From: Stictocephala bisonia
Taxonomy: Eukaryota > Arthropoda > Insecta > Hemiptera > Membracidae
DNA: 64,000 nucleotides
Reading direction: 5' to 3'
Assembly: GCA_035578905.1 (NCBI GenBank)
Contig: JAQJVL010000293.1
Span: 1-64,000 of the forward strand
The notes under the pieces were generated by a model. It ran no database searches, was not told the origin of the DNA, and saw nothing but the letters and a program-made list of their open reading frames with translations. Of this stretch, positions 11,697 through 23,057 are shown piece after piece. A program made the position numbers and the translations under genes. Each line of letters starts with the position of its first letter. Position 1 is the first letter of the stretch.

Positions 11697-11900
11697 ATCT
11701 TCCCCAAGTTTTTCCATCAAATGGACATAATAGCTAAGCGACTTTCCCATAACCATGATCAACCCACGTTAGATTCCTCGTGAGAACTCCCCAGCCACAC
11801 CATGGATCAGAATTTACGTTAAGTCGTTTGTCCCAGATTAAGTGTAAGAGAAGACCTGTCACTTCTAACGTTGCCTTAGCAAATATAATCTTCACTTTAG
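11697..11900 (+). mobile_element. Possible tRNA-derived SINE
   Basis: A candidate A box (tagctaagcgactttc, 11731-11746) is followed 20-40 bases later by a B-box-like cgttagattcctcg (11767-11780), which is one or two changes from GTTCGAATCC. The spacing is right for a tRNA head. The roughly 100 bp that follow, less AT-rich than the flanks, may be the SINE body. No second copy occurs in this window, so family membership is not shown. Confidence 0.4.
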
Positions 11901-12589
11901 TTAAGTTTTACTCAAGTTTAAATCTGAAATAAGATAAGTGTTTCCATTTTACCGGACGTTGTTGAATCATTTATATCCGTCTTAGTGTGTTTTTTTTCGT
12001 GTTTTCTCTCAAATCCATTATGGCTATTGTAGTCTTGTACATTTCCAACATGTAAATTTCCCTATTTTATGCATGATAAGTAGTAAATAAATAATATTTT
12101 ATAACTTATATGATACAATTAAAAGCACGCATTCAAGTCAATGAACGTAATTTTAAGTAATGATAACATGCGTACATTAAGTTAACATAATGTACTGAAC
12201 TTTATTTGAAAATAGTCAATTGAATACAAAATATGGTCATGAACTAATCTGATAGCTAAAACATAAATGTATACATAATACACAACTAATAAGTAGATTA
12301 CTGAATGTTTCAACAATGAGGAATCAGGGCTCAGCCGTATCAATTGCAATGCACAAACAATCACTTTATCCAGCTTTATACAATTCACTTTTTATAGTTG
12401 GGAAATGTATGTACAGTAAACAAATTAATTTACATGATTTCATTGCTTATTATACTATCATACTCAAAAACTTAAGTAATTCAATAAAATCTGTATACTT
12501 ATATGTTGTTTATATTAAATAAGTTAAATACCAATTATTTCCTTTAAAAATCACATAAATTATAAATGTTCATGTATTTTATTGATGAA
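11901..12589. other. AT-rich stretch, no feature seen
   Basis: Short open frames overlap on both strands at 12182-12522 with no domain-like pattern. They are taken as chance. Confidence 0.5.
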
Positions 12590-13770
12590 TAGTACTTTTG
12601 TACTATGGAAACAAGTCAGTGTGTACAGGTTGAGAATGACCTGTCAGGCAAAACACTTATTACCCAAAGTGTCCCACAGAGTTCAATCCTTGGTCCAGTT
12701 TTGTTTAATCTATATATCAATGACTAAAATCTTCAATTCAGTTCGGCAAATTTATTCAGTATGCTGATGACACGACTCTTTGTGAGATAGATGGATCATC
12801 ACGTGATTTAGAAGTAAAATCATTTATTTATTGATCTGAATCAATGCATTCAACATTTTAATAAAATGGGTCTGAAAACAAACAATTCTAAGTCAAATTT
12901 CATAACATTTTGTCTTCCTCAACACTTTGAACAGAATCAAATTACAGTAATGGTGGACGATGTACTCTTAGAGGAAACGGAGTCTACGAAGTTTCTTGGA
13001 ATACACCTTGACAAAGGGTTGACTTGGGACGTTCACATTGATAGTGTCTGTGCTAGAGTTAACTCGGGCATGTTTGCTCTGCGCAACCTGGCACAATTCT
13101 GCTCCCTGGAAGTTTTAAAACTTGCATATTATGGCTTGATCCATACCCACTTAGCCTATGGTATAAGACTTTGGGGTAGCTGTTCTAAATACAAGCTGGA
13201 AAGGGTATTTAGACTTCAAAAAAGAGCTGTCAGAACTATTTTAAAATTAAACGCCAGAGAGTCGTATCGAGAAGCGTTTAGGGAGCTTAGATTATTGACA
13301 CTAACCTGCCTCTATATATTGGAGGTCACTCTGTACTGCAAGTCAAAGTGCATTTTGACGCGTGGCAGGGATCTTCACTCTTACGAAACTAGAGGGAGGA
13401 ATAATAACAGAACGCAGAGGCATAGAAACGCAGCTTTCAAGCTTCTGCCATCACAAGTGGGTGTAAACATAATCAATTTGCTCCCTGAACAAATTAAAAA
13501 TCAAAACCTGAATTTGTTCAAAAGACGTTTAAAATACCTTTTGGTGGAAGGTGCTTTTTATTCAGTTGAAGAATTCTTTCATAGCCGCTGGGACAATCAG
13601 TAAACACCCTATCATGCAATTCTGGTGTCAAGTGTGTGAATATATGATGCATGTGCAAGATGTATGTATGAATGTGTCCGATTGTGTGTGAGTGTTTTAG
13701 GCTAGACTAAATTTTGACTTTTGCAACACAATTGTTAATTGTATGATGCAATAAAGAATTTATTTATTTA
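12590..13770 (+). pseudogene. 5'-truncated non-LTR retrotransposon (RT palm to 3' end)
   Basis: The copy starts within the reverse-transcriptase domain. SVPQSSILGPVLFNLYIND (from 12668) is the conserved 'VPQGSILGPLLF' block, ending in a stop. YADDT (from 12760) is the catalytic aspartate box in a different frame. A 245-codon open frame (12866-13603) then covers the thumb and C-terminal region, with FLGIHLDKGLTWDVHI near residue 43 and LAYYGLIHTHLAYGIRLWG near residue 86. It closes with FKRRLKYLLVEGAFYSVEEF, a typical end for Jockey/CR1-like insect elements. At least two frameshifts and a stop separate the blocks, so it is inactive. The 3' UTR ends with AATAAA (13750-13755) and a TTTATTTATTTA-like tail. 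The endonuclease and ORF1 are absent. The remnant at 63.2-63.66 kb could be the 5' part of a related element. Confidence 0.88.
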
Positions 13771-14937
13771 AGTGCATTATTTTTGTTTGCATTCCCAAGC
13801 CTCGTACAATTACGTTATGTCACAGTCAATTCATTAGTAAAGACATGGAAACAGCTGACACTCAGGTAAAGTTAATATTAAATCAAGTATATTGGATTAC
13901 TTCAACTTATACTTTCGGCCTTTTTTAAATAATATTTTTTCAAGATAAAGACGCATTTACATACTTATAAAAAACGATAGGCCACCTTGTTAACCATTGC
14001 TGATTTTAAAAATAACAAAGATGTTTACATATCAGAAAATGTTTACACTAAAAATTATCAACGTATAATTTTGTGAATCAATAATATATTTGTGAATGAG
14101 CCGAAAGTATTAAAATATTTAAAGATATCTTTTACTAAAGGCAGATGATATCAGACATGCCAATGGCTGGAATCTGCTTTAATACCACATTCCATTGAAC
14201 CTACGACATCTTAATAATTTATGTATTTAAACTGATGATCAATATTTATAAAGAATCTTTTAAATTAATTGTTTACTTGGCTAGTGTAAAAAACAAGCAC
14301 AAATTTCTTAAATGTATTAAATTAAAAACATCTTAAATGTTAGTCTCAAAAATTAAGTAATTGAAGTAATTGAACCATTACTAGATATTATTTTTATTAC
14401 ATATACTAAGCAATACAGCTTATATCCTAGATGGTTGATCGGTCTAGTGTATTTGGGATAACCCCATCCACTTTCTCATATAGTTCCAAATGATCTATTG
14501 GTAAAATATCCACTCTCTTCCTATGTTTAGTGTATTTTTTATCCAGAAAATATAATGTTAAATAAAAGCTCTTCACTTTACCCATAAAATCTCTTGACTT
14601 ATAGTGTTCTATAAATCATATGATCCTTACGGCCATCTACCTATCAATAATAGGTCTCAATTATCAACACTTGCAAAATAAATATGTTTACAATACATGA
14701 TATTTTAATCGGAATTGGTATTTAACTCTTGCACATATAATCTGCAGTCAAAAGTTCACAACTATGTTAAAGCTGCGTTGAGGCTTGTTTCCATACACAT
14801 TTTTAAGGAGAGGCTGATTTTTAACCTTACTCTATCCATCTCCTTAGACTATTGATCTGTTTAAGGAAGTTACCAAACAGGGTAAGTGGGAGAACTAGTA
14901 CATTACAAGTCGTATATAACTGATAAAAAGAAAAAGT
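13771..14937. other. AT-rich stretch, no feature seen
   Basis: No coding, RNA or repeat feature could be supported. Part of 14740-14937 may be the body of the SINE-like element read on the minus strand from 15022. Confidence 0.45.
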
Positions 14938-15022
14938 CTTGGCCAGAGTTCGAATCTGCACGCTGCTCTGCGGATCTCTAAGTACAAAGTCCTGACGCCT
15001 TAGACCACTCGGCTTTACCAAT
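14938..15022 (-). mobile_element. tRNA-Leu-like sequence (SINE head or tRNA pseudogene)
   Basis: On the minus strand it reads gccgagtggtctaaggcg, an excellent A-box/D-arm match for a leucine or serine tRNA. About 40 bases later comes agattcgaactct, a B-box/T-loop match with an imperfect stem. A variable-arm-like insert (gatccgcagagcagcgtgc) fits a type II tRNA. The acceptor stem pairs only over about four bases (TTGG with CCAA) and the anticodon stem is poor, so a working tRNA is unlikely. A SINE head is the preferred reading, with a body running to lower coordinates. A decayed tRNA gene remains possible. Confidence 0.6.
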
Positions 15023-15819
15023 ACAAATGCTTCCTAAGTTTTTATTGTTTACAAATGGCGTAACATATTTACAACTATAAACGCCTGGGTAAACTATTTC
15101 AAAGTAATTAATGATAATTGTTAGTACAATATAGGTCATATAACAGAAAAGAGCAAGCTTCTTCAGTCCTTAAAGACCCTGTTGCCGTGAGATACAACAC
15201 AAGCGATGAAATCGGACCCCATATCCCGGATATTGGTTTACATTGAGCGGTACAATCTCATTTCCACTGTGTTATCGCATCGCTGCCTCGATAACAGAGA
15301 GGGAAAATACTATAGTTTAGAAAGAATCATTGGCTTAGCGACAAAACTTTGAAGTTGAGACTTATTTATGTAACTATTCGACTAGCCTAAGAATTAATTA
15401 AATTGTTCCGATTGGGGTGGAAATTATTATTGTAGGACTAAGCGAAATCAGCGAGACCTAAATTATTTCAAAAGTAGTACTCTGTTAAAGAATATTGACG
15501 TTATAAAAATCATAACATAGAGTAATGGCCAGAAAAATAACGTTAAATTCGACAGCTTAATTTTAAAGCAGTAGTAAAATAAAAAAATACAAAGCAAAGT
15601 TTCAAACTTAATTGGGCATTCAGCTTTTATAAGCACCAGTTAACGTTTTGTTGCGGTTACTTGGTGTTATGCCTAAGGCAAGTTATTCTTGGTCTTTTCA
15701 AACAGTATCTCTTGGCTAAGGTAATTTAGGGAAATGCATATTTAAGCACTTCTGAAGCTTAGAAAGACAGTACATATAAAATATAAAGTGTAACCTTTAC
15801 GTGTCAGAGCAGTTATAAA

Positions 15820-15822
<3 letters not shown>
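15023..15822. other. Intergenic stretch, no feature seen
   Basis: The part at 15150-15310 is less AT-rich than average (contains gagatacaacacaagcgatg) but has no usable reading frame and no recognised element. Confidence 0.45.

Positions 15823-15888
<66 letters not shown>
15823..15888. repeat. (TA)33 dinucleotide microsatellite
   Basis: Uninterrupted alternating T and A over 66 bases. It is flanked by GTAA/TGTA and CGTACATG sequence. Length is likely variable between individuals. Confidence 0.97.
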
Positions 15889-15889
<1 letters not shown>

Positions 15890-16760
15890 GTACATGAAAA
15901 AAACGTTTTTTACTATAATTAAGATATATATATGTATTTATATTTTTGATGGATAAAATTATCTCCCTAAAAGTAATGTGCTTCAAAGAGATGTGTTTGT
16001 TGATGGGTGAGAAGGTAAGGTACTAAGCTGAGCCATTTTTATAGAACAGGCATCAATGTCTTATATGTTGTAGATGTTCAATGAAATTATTCCCACCCAT
16101 CTACCCATCGTAGTATTGACTCACCATACACCACGTAGTACATGTGTGTGTCTGCAGTACGTACAATATCTTAGTACGTGTATAGGTGGATTGGATGGTC
16201 AAAATCTCCCTACTATATACCTCTGGGTCAGAGAATCAATATAGGTACGGATGGGTGGAAGGGTACATATCTCCGTACGTGTGGTAGGAGGGTGTACTGG
16301 ACAGCCATAAATATGTGGCTGTGTAGTTGCCAGAGGATGATATTTTAATTTCTCAACAACCAGAATATTGGAAATTTTAGTATCGGTAATATATGTGATA
16401 ATATCTTTTATATTATTAATTTTCCTGTTGCACACGGAAAATAATTTATGTACATTTCACAGATTAATCTACATCACAATTTAGATTGTAATTTATGTAC
16501 TATATGTTAAGGAAAAACATACTGGAGCAGTAGGTTAAAACGACAGTACGTACAACCTATGTTTTTACATTCTTAACAGTTCTTTATATTGATATCTTAG
16601 CTTTCGATTATACATTTATATTCATAAAATTAAAAAATGCGTATCCCTCCATGGTTTGTCTGCAGTTATGGGGCTCAGGACGTGATTTGCGACTCAGTCA
16701 GTCCAGATTACATTTCCGGTGTAACCATGGAATGTGTACATACCCTCGTGTAGTAGTAAA
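15889..16760. other. Intergenic stretch with decayed minisatellite-like words
   Basis: Between about 16100 and 16320 words such as tacgtgtataggtgg and cgtacgtgtggtaggagggt resemble the 36-bp minisatellite units to the right, but no regular period remains. These are probably old degraded copies. No gene is supported. Confidence 0.4.
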
Positions 16761-17419
16761 TCTGCACGTGTAGGAGTGGGCGGGTGGGTCAGTACCTCTG
16801 CACGTGTAGGGGTGGGTGGATTGGTCGGTACCTCTAACGTGTAGGAGTGGGCGGGTGGGTCAGAACCTCTGCACGTGTAGGGGTGGGCGGATTGGTCGGT
16901 ACCTCTAACGTGTAGGAGTGGGCGGGTGGGTCAGAACCTCTGCACGTGTAGGAGTGGGCGGGTTGGTTAGTACCTCTGCACATGTAGGAGTGGGTGGGTG
17001 GGTCAGTACCTCTGCACGTGTAGGAGTGGGCGGGTGGGTTAGTACCTCTGCACATGTAGGAGTGGGTGGGTGGGTCAGTACCTCTGCACGTGTAGGAGTG
17101 GGCGGGTTGGTCAGTACCTCTGCACGTGTAGGAGTGGGTGGGTGACTCAGTACCTCTGCACGCGTAGGAGTAGGCGGGTGGGTCAGTACCTCTGCACGTG
17201 TAGGGGTGGGCTGGCGGGTTAGTACCACTGCACGTGTAGGAGTGGGCGGGTTGGTCAGTACCTCCGCACGTGTAGGGGTGGGCGGGTGGGTTAGTACCTC
17301 TGCACGTGTAGGGGTGGGCAGGTGGGTCAGTACCTCTGCACGTGTAGGAGTGGGCGAGTGGGTCAGTACCTCTGCACATGTAGGAGTGGGCGGGTGGGTT
17401 AGTACCTCTGCACGTGTAG
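16761..17419. repeat. 36-bp GC-rich minisatellite, about 18 copies
   Basis: The unit is tctgcacgtgtaggagtggg followed by cgggtgggtcagtacc. Most units are 36 bp and some lack one or two bases (ctctaacgtg in place of ctctgcacgtg). Almost every unit carries the palindrome CACGTG or a one-base variant. Since 36 is a multiple of three, stop-free frames run across the whole array on both strands (the minus-strand 202- and 187-codon frames and the two 75-codon plus frames). They are repeat artefacts: 12-residue periodic peptides with no start context or flanking coding sequence. Confidence 0.95.
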
Positions 17420-17601
17420 TAAAAATACTTTGAAAGGTGCAAAGTCCCTCACTACTTATAATTAACACTGGTTAAATTCGGTTGGTGAAAACATTCAACA
17501 CATTTTTTTTGTGGCGGGGGAGGGTCAAGGGTACGTGTATGTGGTTTGTATACATGCATAGTACCGACCATTAAATATATACGACATTTTAATCAATGAT
17601 G
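17420..17601. other. Right flank of the minisatellite
   Basis: Contains a G-rich tract (gtggcgggggagggtcaagg, about 17511-17530) followed by gtacgtgtatgtgg, which resembles the minisatellite unit once more. Otherwise unremarkable. Confidence 0.4.
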
Positions 17602-17730
17602 TCACACAACGAACGCCGTGCTTGTATCCCGATACAATTTGAGAGCTGTACCCAGATTGCGTTCACGGTTTCTTTGCAGGCGCTCTCCGTCAAATTGCCT
17701 CACAGCAGACTGTGTCACCAAGACAGTAAT
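17602..17730 (-). other. GC-richer segment with short coding-like frame
   Basis: A 43-codon stop-free frame on the minus strand ends at 17602 and reads with ordinary amino-acid composition (contains RQFDGERLQRNRERNLGTAL). The base composition stands out from the AT-rich flanks. No start, splice sites or family could be recognised. It may be a fragment of a mobile-element or host exon. Confidence 0.25.
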
Positions 17731-17764
17731 ATTTTATTTCACAGCCACATCGGAAGTAATTTGT

Positions 17765-17808
17765 TAACCTGATATCAAATTATGAAGTACTATTTTGATA
17801 TCAGGTTA
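17765..17808. repeat. Perfect 15-bp inverted repeat, 14-base loop
   Basis: The arms taacctgatatcaaa (17765-17779) and tttgatatcaggtta (17794-17808) are exact reverse complements. Confidence 0.85.
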
Positions 17809-18115
17809 TTTTGTCGCCTGGTAAAATAAAGTGACTTTTATCTTTTTTCTAATGTTTGGGTGGTGTTAACCCAAAGTGGTCTAATGGACCTACAAAACAA
17901 TAATAACCTCGACTCTGCAGGCAAGGAAAAATGTTTTAATTGCATATCCTTCCTCACGAAAATCCTTTTGTTATAACTTTTGGTGGCACTTATATTTTAA
18001 TATGTGAAAATTGGTTTTGAAAAGGGAAATGGTATAATTCAATAAATATTAAAGACGTAAAGAATTGCAGGACACACAATTTCAGAGGATGAAGAAAATT
18101 GTTCCCTTAAATGTA
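17809..18115. other. Intergenic stretch between two hairpins
   Basis: No gene or repeat seen. Confidence 0.5.
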
Positions 18116-18169
18116 AAGCACTTTAGTCAAATCCTATGTTGGAGAACACAGGATTTGACTAAAGTGCTT
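18116..18169. repeat. Perfect 20-bp inverted repeat, 14-base loop
   Basis: The arms aagcactttagtcaaatcct (18116-18135) and aggatttgactaaagtgctt (18150-18169) are exact reverse complements. There is no T-run after it and this is eukaryotic DNA, so it is not read as a terminator. Confidence 0.9.
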
Positions 18170-19138
18170 CTGTTGCCTCTGCCTGAAACAATGATGAGGC
18201 ACTTTGGAATAAATGTATACTTTTAAATGTTTATAGGACTACATTTAATCACTTATATGCGCTAATTAATTGTCTATAGAACATATAATTCAATAATAAT
18301 GGTTATAAATATCATATTAGAATTGTTTACCCGTATTCATTAGATGAAGCCTATTTTATTCACATTGTATTAAACCAAACGGTCTTATACAAAACCAGAC
18401 TTATTCAACTTAAATAGATTCCTTAATAAGTTTTGAAATAATTATGCGTAAGAATTAAGGCAAACACTAGTGGTGTTTCATGCTGAGATTAATCTAATCG
18501 GTAAATATATGTAAAAATACATAAATAAGCCAGATAGCGTTGTTTGACTAATAACAAAGTGACAGGGAGAGCCTGATAAATTGTGTACCCTTCAACAAAT
18601 GTTCAGCATAGTTTCCATCAACGCTCCCTAAGTTTTTATCACTGTACACTCTTTTTTTACTGCAGTAAGCATGATATTAATTGGATAAACACTGTATTTG
18701 TAATGTTTTGTGCAATTCATATGAATGTAATAATCAAACTTCCTTTTTAAACAAAAGGTTAAAAAATATGTAATTTAACTATTTTGTTTGTTCAACACCT
18801 GTTATAGTGGTATTTCAATTTCAAAATGATTTTTATTTCGGTTGCTCTTTTCTATACACAGTTTATGATCAAATGTTTACTTATCACCTCCAAACTCTTT
18901 CAGTGTATCAATTAAAATAAAATTCGTTGGGAAGAAACTAACCAGACAATACTACTTTTGAAGATAGACATACCGTAGAGTAGATGAATACTATATTATA
19001 CCCTATTATTAATATTAAGTATTTTAAAATAAAATATTAAATAGTACGTGAAAACTCGATGGTTTTGAAGGCTTAATATTTATCTTAACTATGATTACAT
19101 AATTTAGTACCTAAAATTCTAAGAAGACATAGGCAAAT
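18170..19138. other. AT-rich stretch, no feature seen
   Basis: No supported gene, RNA or repeat. Confidence 0.5.
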
Positions 19139-19582
19139 CATCCCGTAATGCATTGAAGTGTGGATAAAAAAGGATATCTAGTGAACTATTCATACTGGAT
19201 CCTCAGCCCTCGTTTATCTTAGAAACGACCGTGGCTCACTGGGGTCTCATACATTACTCTTTTATCCAAAGAAGTCTTTCCAAATACCTTTCCACAATAC
19301 GTTGAAGTGTGGATGAAAGAGCATATCTAATCTAGTGAACTATTCACACTGGGTACTCAGTCGTCGTTTATCTTAGAAACGACCGTGGCTCACTGGGGTC
19401 TCATACATTACTCTTTTATCCAAAGAAGTCTTTCCAAATACCTTTCCACAATACGTTGAAGTGTGGATGAAAGAGCATATCTAATCTAGTGAACTATTCA
19501 CACTGGGTACTCAGTCGTCGTTTATCTTAAAAACGACCGTGGCTCACTGGGGTTGTTACATCACTCTTTTATCTAGAGAAAT
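19139..19582. repeat. 154-bp tandem repeat, about 2.9 copies
   Basis: The word cctttccacaatacgttgaa begins at 19287 and again at 19441, a period of 154 bp. The second and third units are nearly identical over their shared part. The first (from 19139) is more diverged, and the last is truncated around 19582. Each unit contains cgtttatcttagaaacgacc, itself a small inverted repeat (cgttt with aaacg). Confidence 0.9.
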
Positions 19583-20267
19583 CTTCCCATTCTCAGAAAA
19601 AATTAATAATATGGAACAGTTTTTATTCAGTTTTGACAATAATCTTAAAAAATTTTAAATTAATTGCGTTTTATGGTTTTATTTGTATTGTGTTTTAACA
19701 ATATTTACCAGTAGGCCTAATTATTAACACATCAAACATTACATATAGGTGACTTTTTTGGATCACTTACATACGCCAATTAACAATGGAAAATACTTTA
19801 ATTCAATATTAGTGGACAAAAACATCAAATTATAAATGTTTGACCTGTATTCTTTAGATAAAGCTTACTGTATACATATTATATAAAACAGGCCAATCCT
19901 ACACCATACTAGATAGTGTGTTTTTTCTATACTTAATCCCAAAATCAATAGAAATATTCATTCAAAAAAGAATAACTACTAAGCTATAGCTTAAATTTCC
20001 CCCCAAAAGTAAGTAATTAATTACATAAAAACTTGTACCGTATAAAAAACATCACCAAATAATGTCTTGATTTGAATCTTCATTTTTGTACATTCAACAT
20101 TATGGCGTTCGTGGTTGGGTATTTTCTGAACATATTATCAGAAATTCTTACCTTACCCTGTAGAGATATCGATCCAAATCCCTTGACCCAGCAGTAATCT
20201 GCCATGAGGGCCATTGTGTGTGTGTATTGTGTATGGAAATAATCTCATCCCAATCCCATTTATCTAA
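19583..20267. other. AT-rich stretch, no feature seen
   Basis: Around 20165-20225 a ccaaatccc word and a short GT run occur, too weak to call a tRNA-derived element. Confidence 0.45.
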
Positions 20268-20534
20268 CAATACCGCGTATTGTTGCTCTGTCGAATTGAG
20301 TTCCCAGAAATCCTACTTACTACTACAGTGAAATATACAGACCCAAAGGAAGTAGAAAAAGTTCAGAAGTGTCATGGACTGTATCAAAAGAAGTTTAAAT
20401 TGAGATAGAAATGGCTGGATCTGAACCAAGCAGTGTTGGCCTTATTTTCAGCTAATTTGGAAGCCTTAGACTCAGTTGGAAATGGTCGGGTGGAAATGGC
20501 CATCACAGTCAATGTTCTTGCCAAAGTTTACTAA
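20268..20534 (+). pseudogene. Coding-like segment of unknown family, one in-frame stop
   Basis: One plus-strand frame stays open from 20268 to 20534 except for a single TAG at 20406-20408. The translation has balanced, protein-like composition: CRIEFPEILLTTTVKYTDP, then KEVEKVQKCHGLYQKKF, the stop, then KWLDLNQAVLALFSANLEAL and DSVGNGRVEMAITVNVLAKV before a TAA. The density of charged and hydrophobic residues is unlike the surrounding AT-rich frames. It looks like a decayed exon, processed gene copy or mobile-element piece. I do not recognise the family and give no function. Confidence 0.4.
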
Positions 20535-23057
20535 ATGTGCAAGACAATTACTTGTGGAAAACTTTCTTTTTTTAGTTTAAATTGACATTGCCAAATTCCC
20601 TGTAACCTCAAGATTTCTAAAATCAATGCACCCAAATAAATATAGAGTTATTGTAGATTTATTTTTTTATTTCGATATACCACTTGTGACAGTGTAAAAT
20701 CAGTGTTAGTCTTTCCTTTTTTTTTTAGCTATTTTTCTGTAGATTCACTACCATTTTGAATAGTAGTAAATGGCAGGCCTGAAGTCAAAGTTCCTAATGT
20801 TGTTTATTTTTCCAAGCTAAAACTAACCGTGTTTCAAAAATTAATTTAAATACAAAAGGTATCAATGGTAAATATTGTATTAGTTATATTAATCAGCATA
20901 TATTGCCAAGTTAACTAAGACAAGCTAACTCCAAACTAATTGTGTTGACTGTCATCAGCTTGTAAGAACTGTAAGTCCACGGGCCTGACTCACTCTGAGA
21001 GTTATCCATAACTGGTTACACACAAACTGTGTTTTATGTATTCAAGTGCTCATAATATCCGTTAAAACATGAAAATAATATTTATATAGTAAAATAATCC
21101 TTTTTTTGATAATTCAATTGAGTTTATGAGGGTTTTCTAGCTCTCCAAAGAGTATTTGAAGAGCTTTTGAAATGATCTGTGCTTGTTTTTCCCAAGGGTT
21201 CCACTGTTTTATGCGTTTTTTCTATTTTTCGTTTTGGTTTATGTATTTTTATATATTATAATTTTTTTTAATATTGTCTGAAGAGTTTATCTTATCACTC
21301 AACTATGTTGATACACTAAATGCAACACATGAATTGAAAATTTATAATGAACGTTTTAAGAAAGTATTCAAAATATTACACACGATGAAACGTATATTTT
21401 TTTAAAGTGAGAAGAAAGTTTATATAATATGATTGATTAAGTAACACTACATTAGTTTAACATAAGAATGAAAAAAATAACACGTACATATAAGACACCT
21501 CTCCGATGTCTTGTTGGCCCATTTACGGTGAACATATATCTTAGTGTTTTATTTTGCCCTTGAGGAACGAGAGTCTTATACCAGCAATATTTCCACCTTT
21601 TATCCACCCATGATCCCACACAAAATAATGTGAATAACATTAAAACTATTGTATGTTTATTCTTTTTGTTTTTGTTGTATTTATACGGTTCAATACAATT
21701 ATATCAAATACTCTACCTGTATGAATGTATCCGACCTACAATTTAAAGGACAAATTCGGGTCATATTATTTTATCTTCGGCTATAATAATATTCTTTTTT
21801 TTTTCAGTTTTAAAGAAGTAAATTATTTAACTTGAAAAATATTTGTGTCGTAAAATAAATTATTGTTAAAAATGTTTGGGAGTTGAAGAAAAATTAATTT
21901 GAAATGTTTGATTTTAGTAAATTTTTTTGGACAGCGTTATCTAAAACATAAACAATAAAAATAATGTAAAGTATATGGTTTTTATAATAATTGTTTATAA
22001 ATGATTAATATAAAATGATCAAACATGTTCCAAGATTATTAAATCACAGATGCTAATCCACCCCTTATAACTGTGGACCAAAGTACACAACAAAAAAACT
22101 TTTAAATTCTAAAAATTAGGATAACATTGATAATATGATGGTTCTTTTCTTTTTTAAATGCATTATAAAAGTTATTAATTGGTTTGAGTTTAAAAAAACC
22201 TGTAGACTTGTTTTATTTGCATGATGCTTCAAGATCTCTGTTAAATCTCTTTAAATTATTTAACATAAGCTACTTAATAAATTTTCATTTATCTATTAAA
22301 TAATATGAGTGTATAAGAATAATATTGGAGCTTTCAAAATTAATACTATGTATTGTAATTCCCAACTTGTATCAACCTCCTGTATGCTGAATTTGTTGTC
22401 TGAAGAAGCAGGTTTGTGTTTAGTTATTTTTTTATTAGTTCATTTGAATTATCTATTAATGTATGTAAGGAATTGGGTAGTTTGTTACTATTAAAATAAA
22501 TATAAAATTGAGCAAACCAAATGTTTTTATTTTTCCTCTTTATGCGTTTCATCAACGTTTAAGATCTTATTTTTCGTTTTTATGGCGCTCAATATTTTTG
22601 TTATCTATATGTTCGTATTAGATGTAATGTTATTGCAATTAATGTGAAGGATATTAATGTGTTATCTGTACTTAAGTGATAGTTAATTTAATTAAACTCG
22701 ATTCACATTGCTTTGTAGAGACAGCTGTTCAAATATACGTCCTAATTATCAAACGATAAAATTACTTAATTAACTTATACTATAAAAAGAAAGTTATTTG
22801 AAAATAAAACTGTATATTCCTTACACTATTGCTGTACTTAAGTAGTTGGTTATTTTAAATTAATGAGATATTTAGTTGACAATATTCACTTTAATCTTGA
22901 ACTTTTCTGGAATGCAGCTTCATACACGTTTGAGAATTAAAGATAAAAAGTTTATTTGAATAGGAACATATTTGTTGCATTTAATAAGTCACAATTTTAT
23001 AGAAACGGCTAAAAAATTATTTGAATAGTGAATATTATCTAATACAAGGATATTTGA
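20535..23057. other. AT-rich intergenic stretch
   Basis: About 2.5 kb with no supported gene, array or element. The frames at 21452-21640 (minus) and 22309-22494 (plus) show no family features. Confidence 0.5.

Noticed and set aside
16834..17468. Long minus-strand open frames (202 and 187 codons) as repeat-rich proteins
   Set aside because: The period of 36 bp keeps several frames open at once on both strands. Peptides are simple 12-residue repeats with no flanking coding sequence.
18116..18169. Rho-independent terminator
   Set aside because: There is no U-tract, no bacterial context and no gene upstream.
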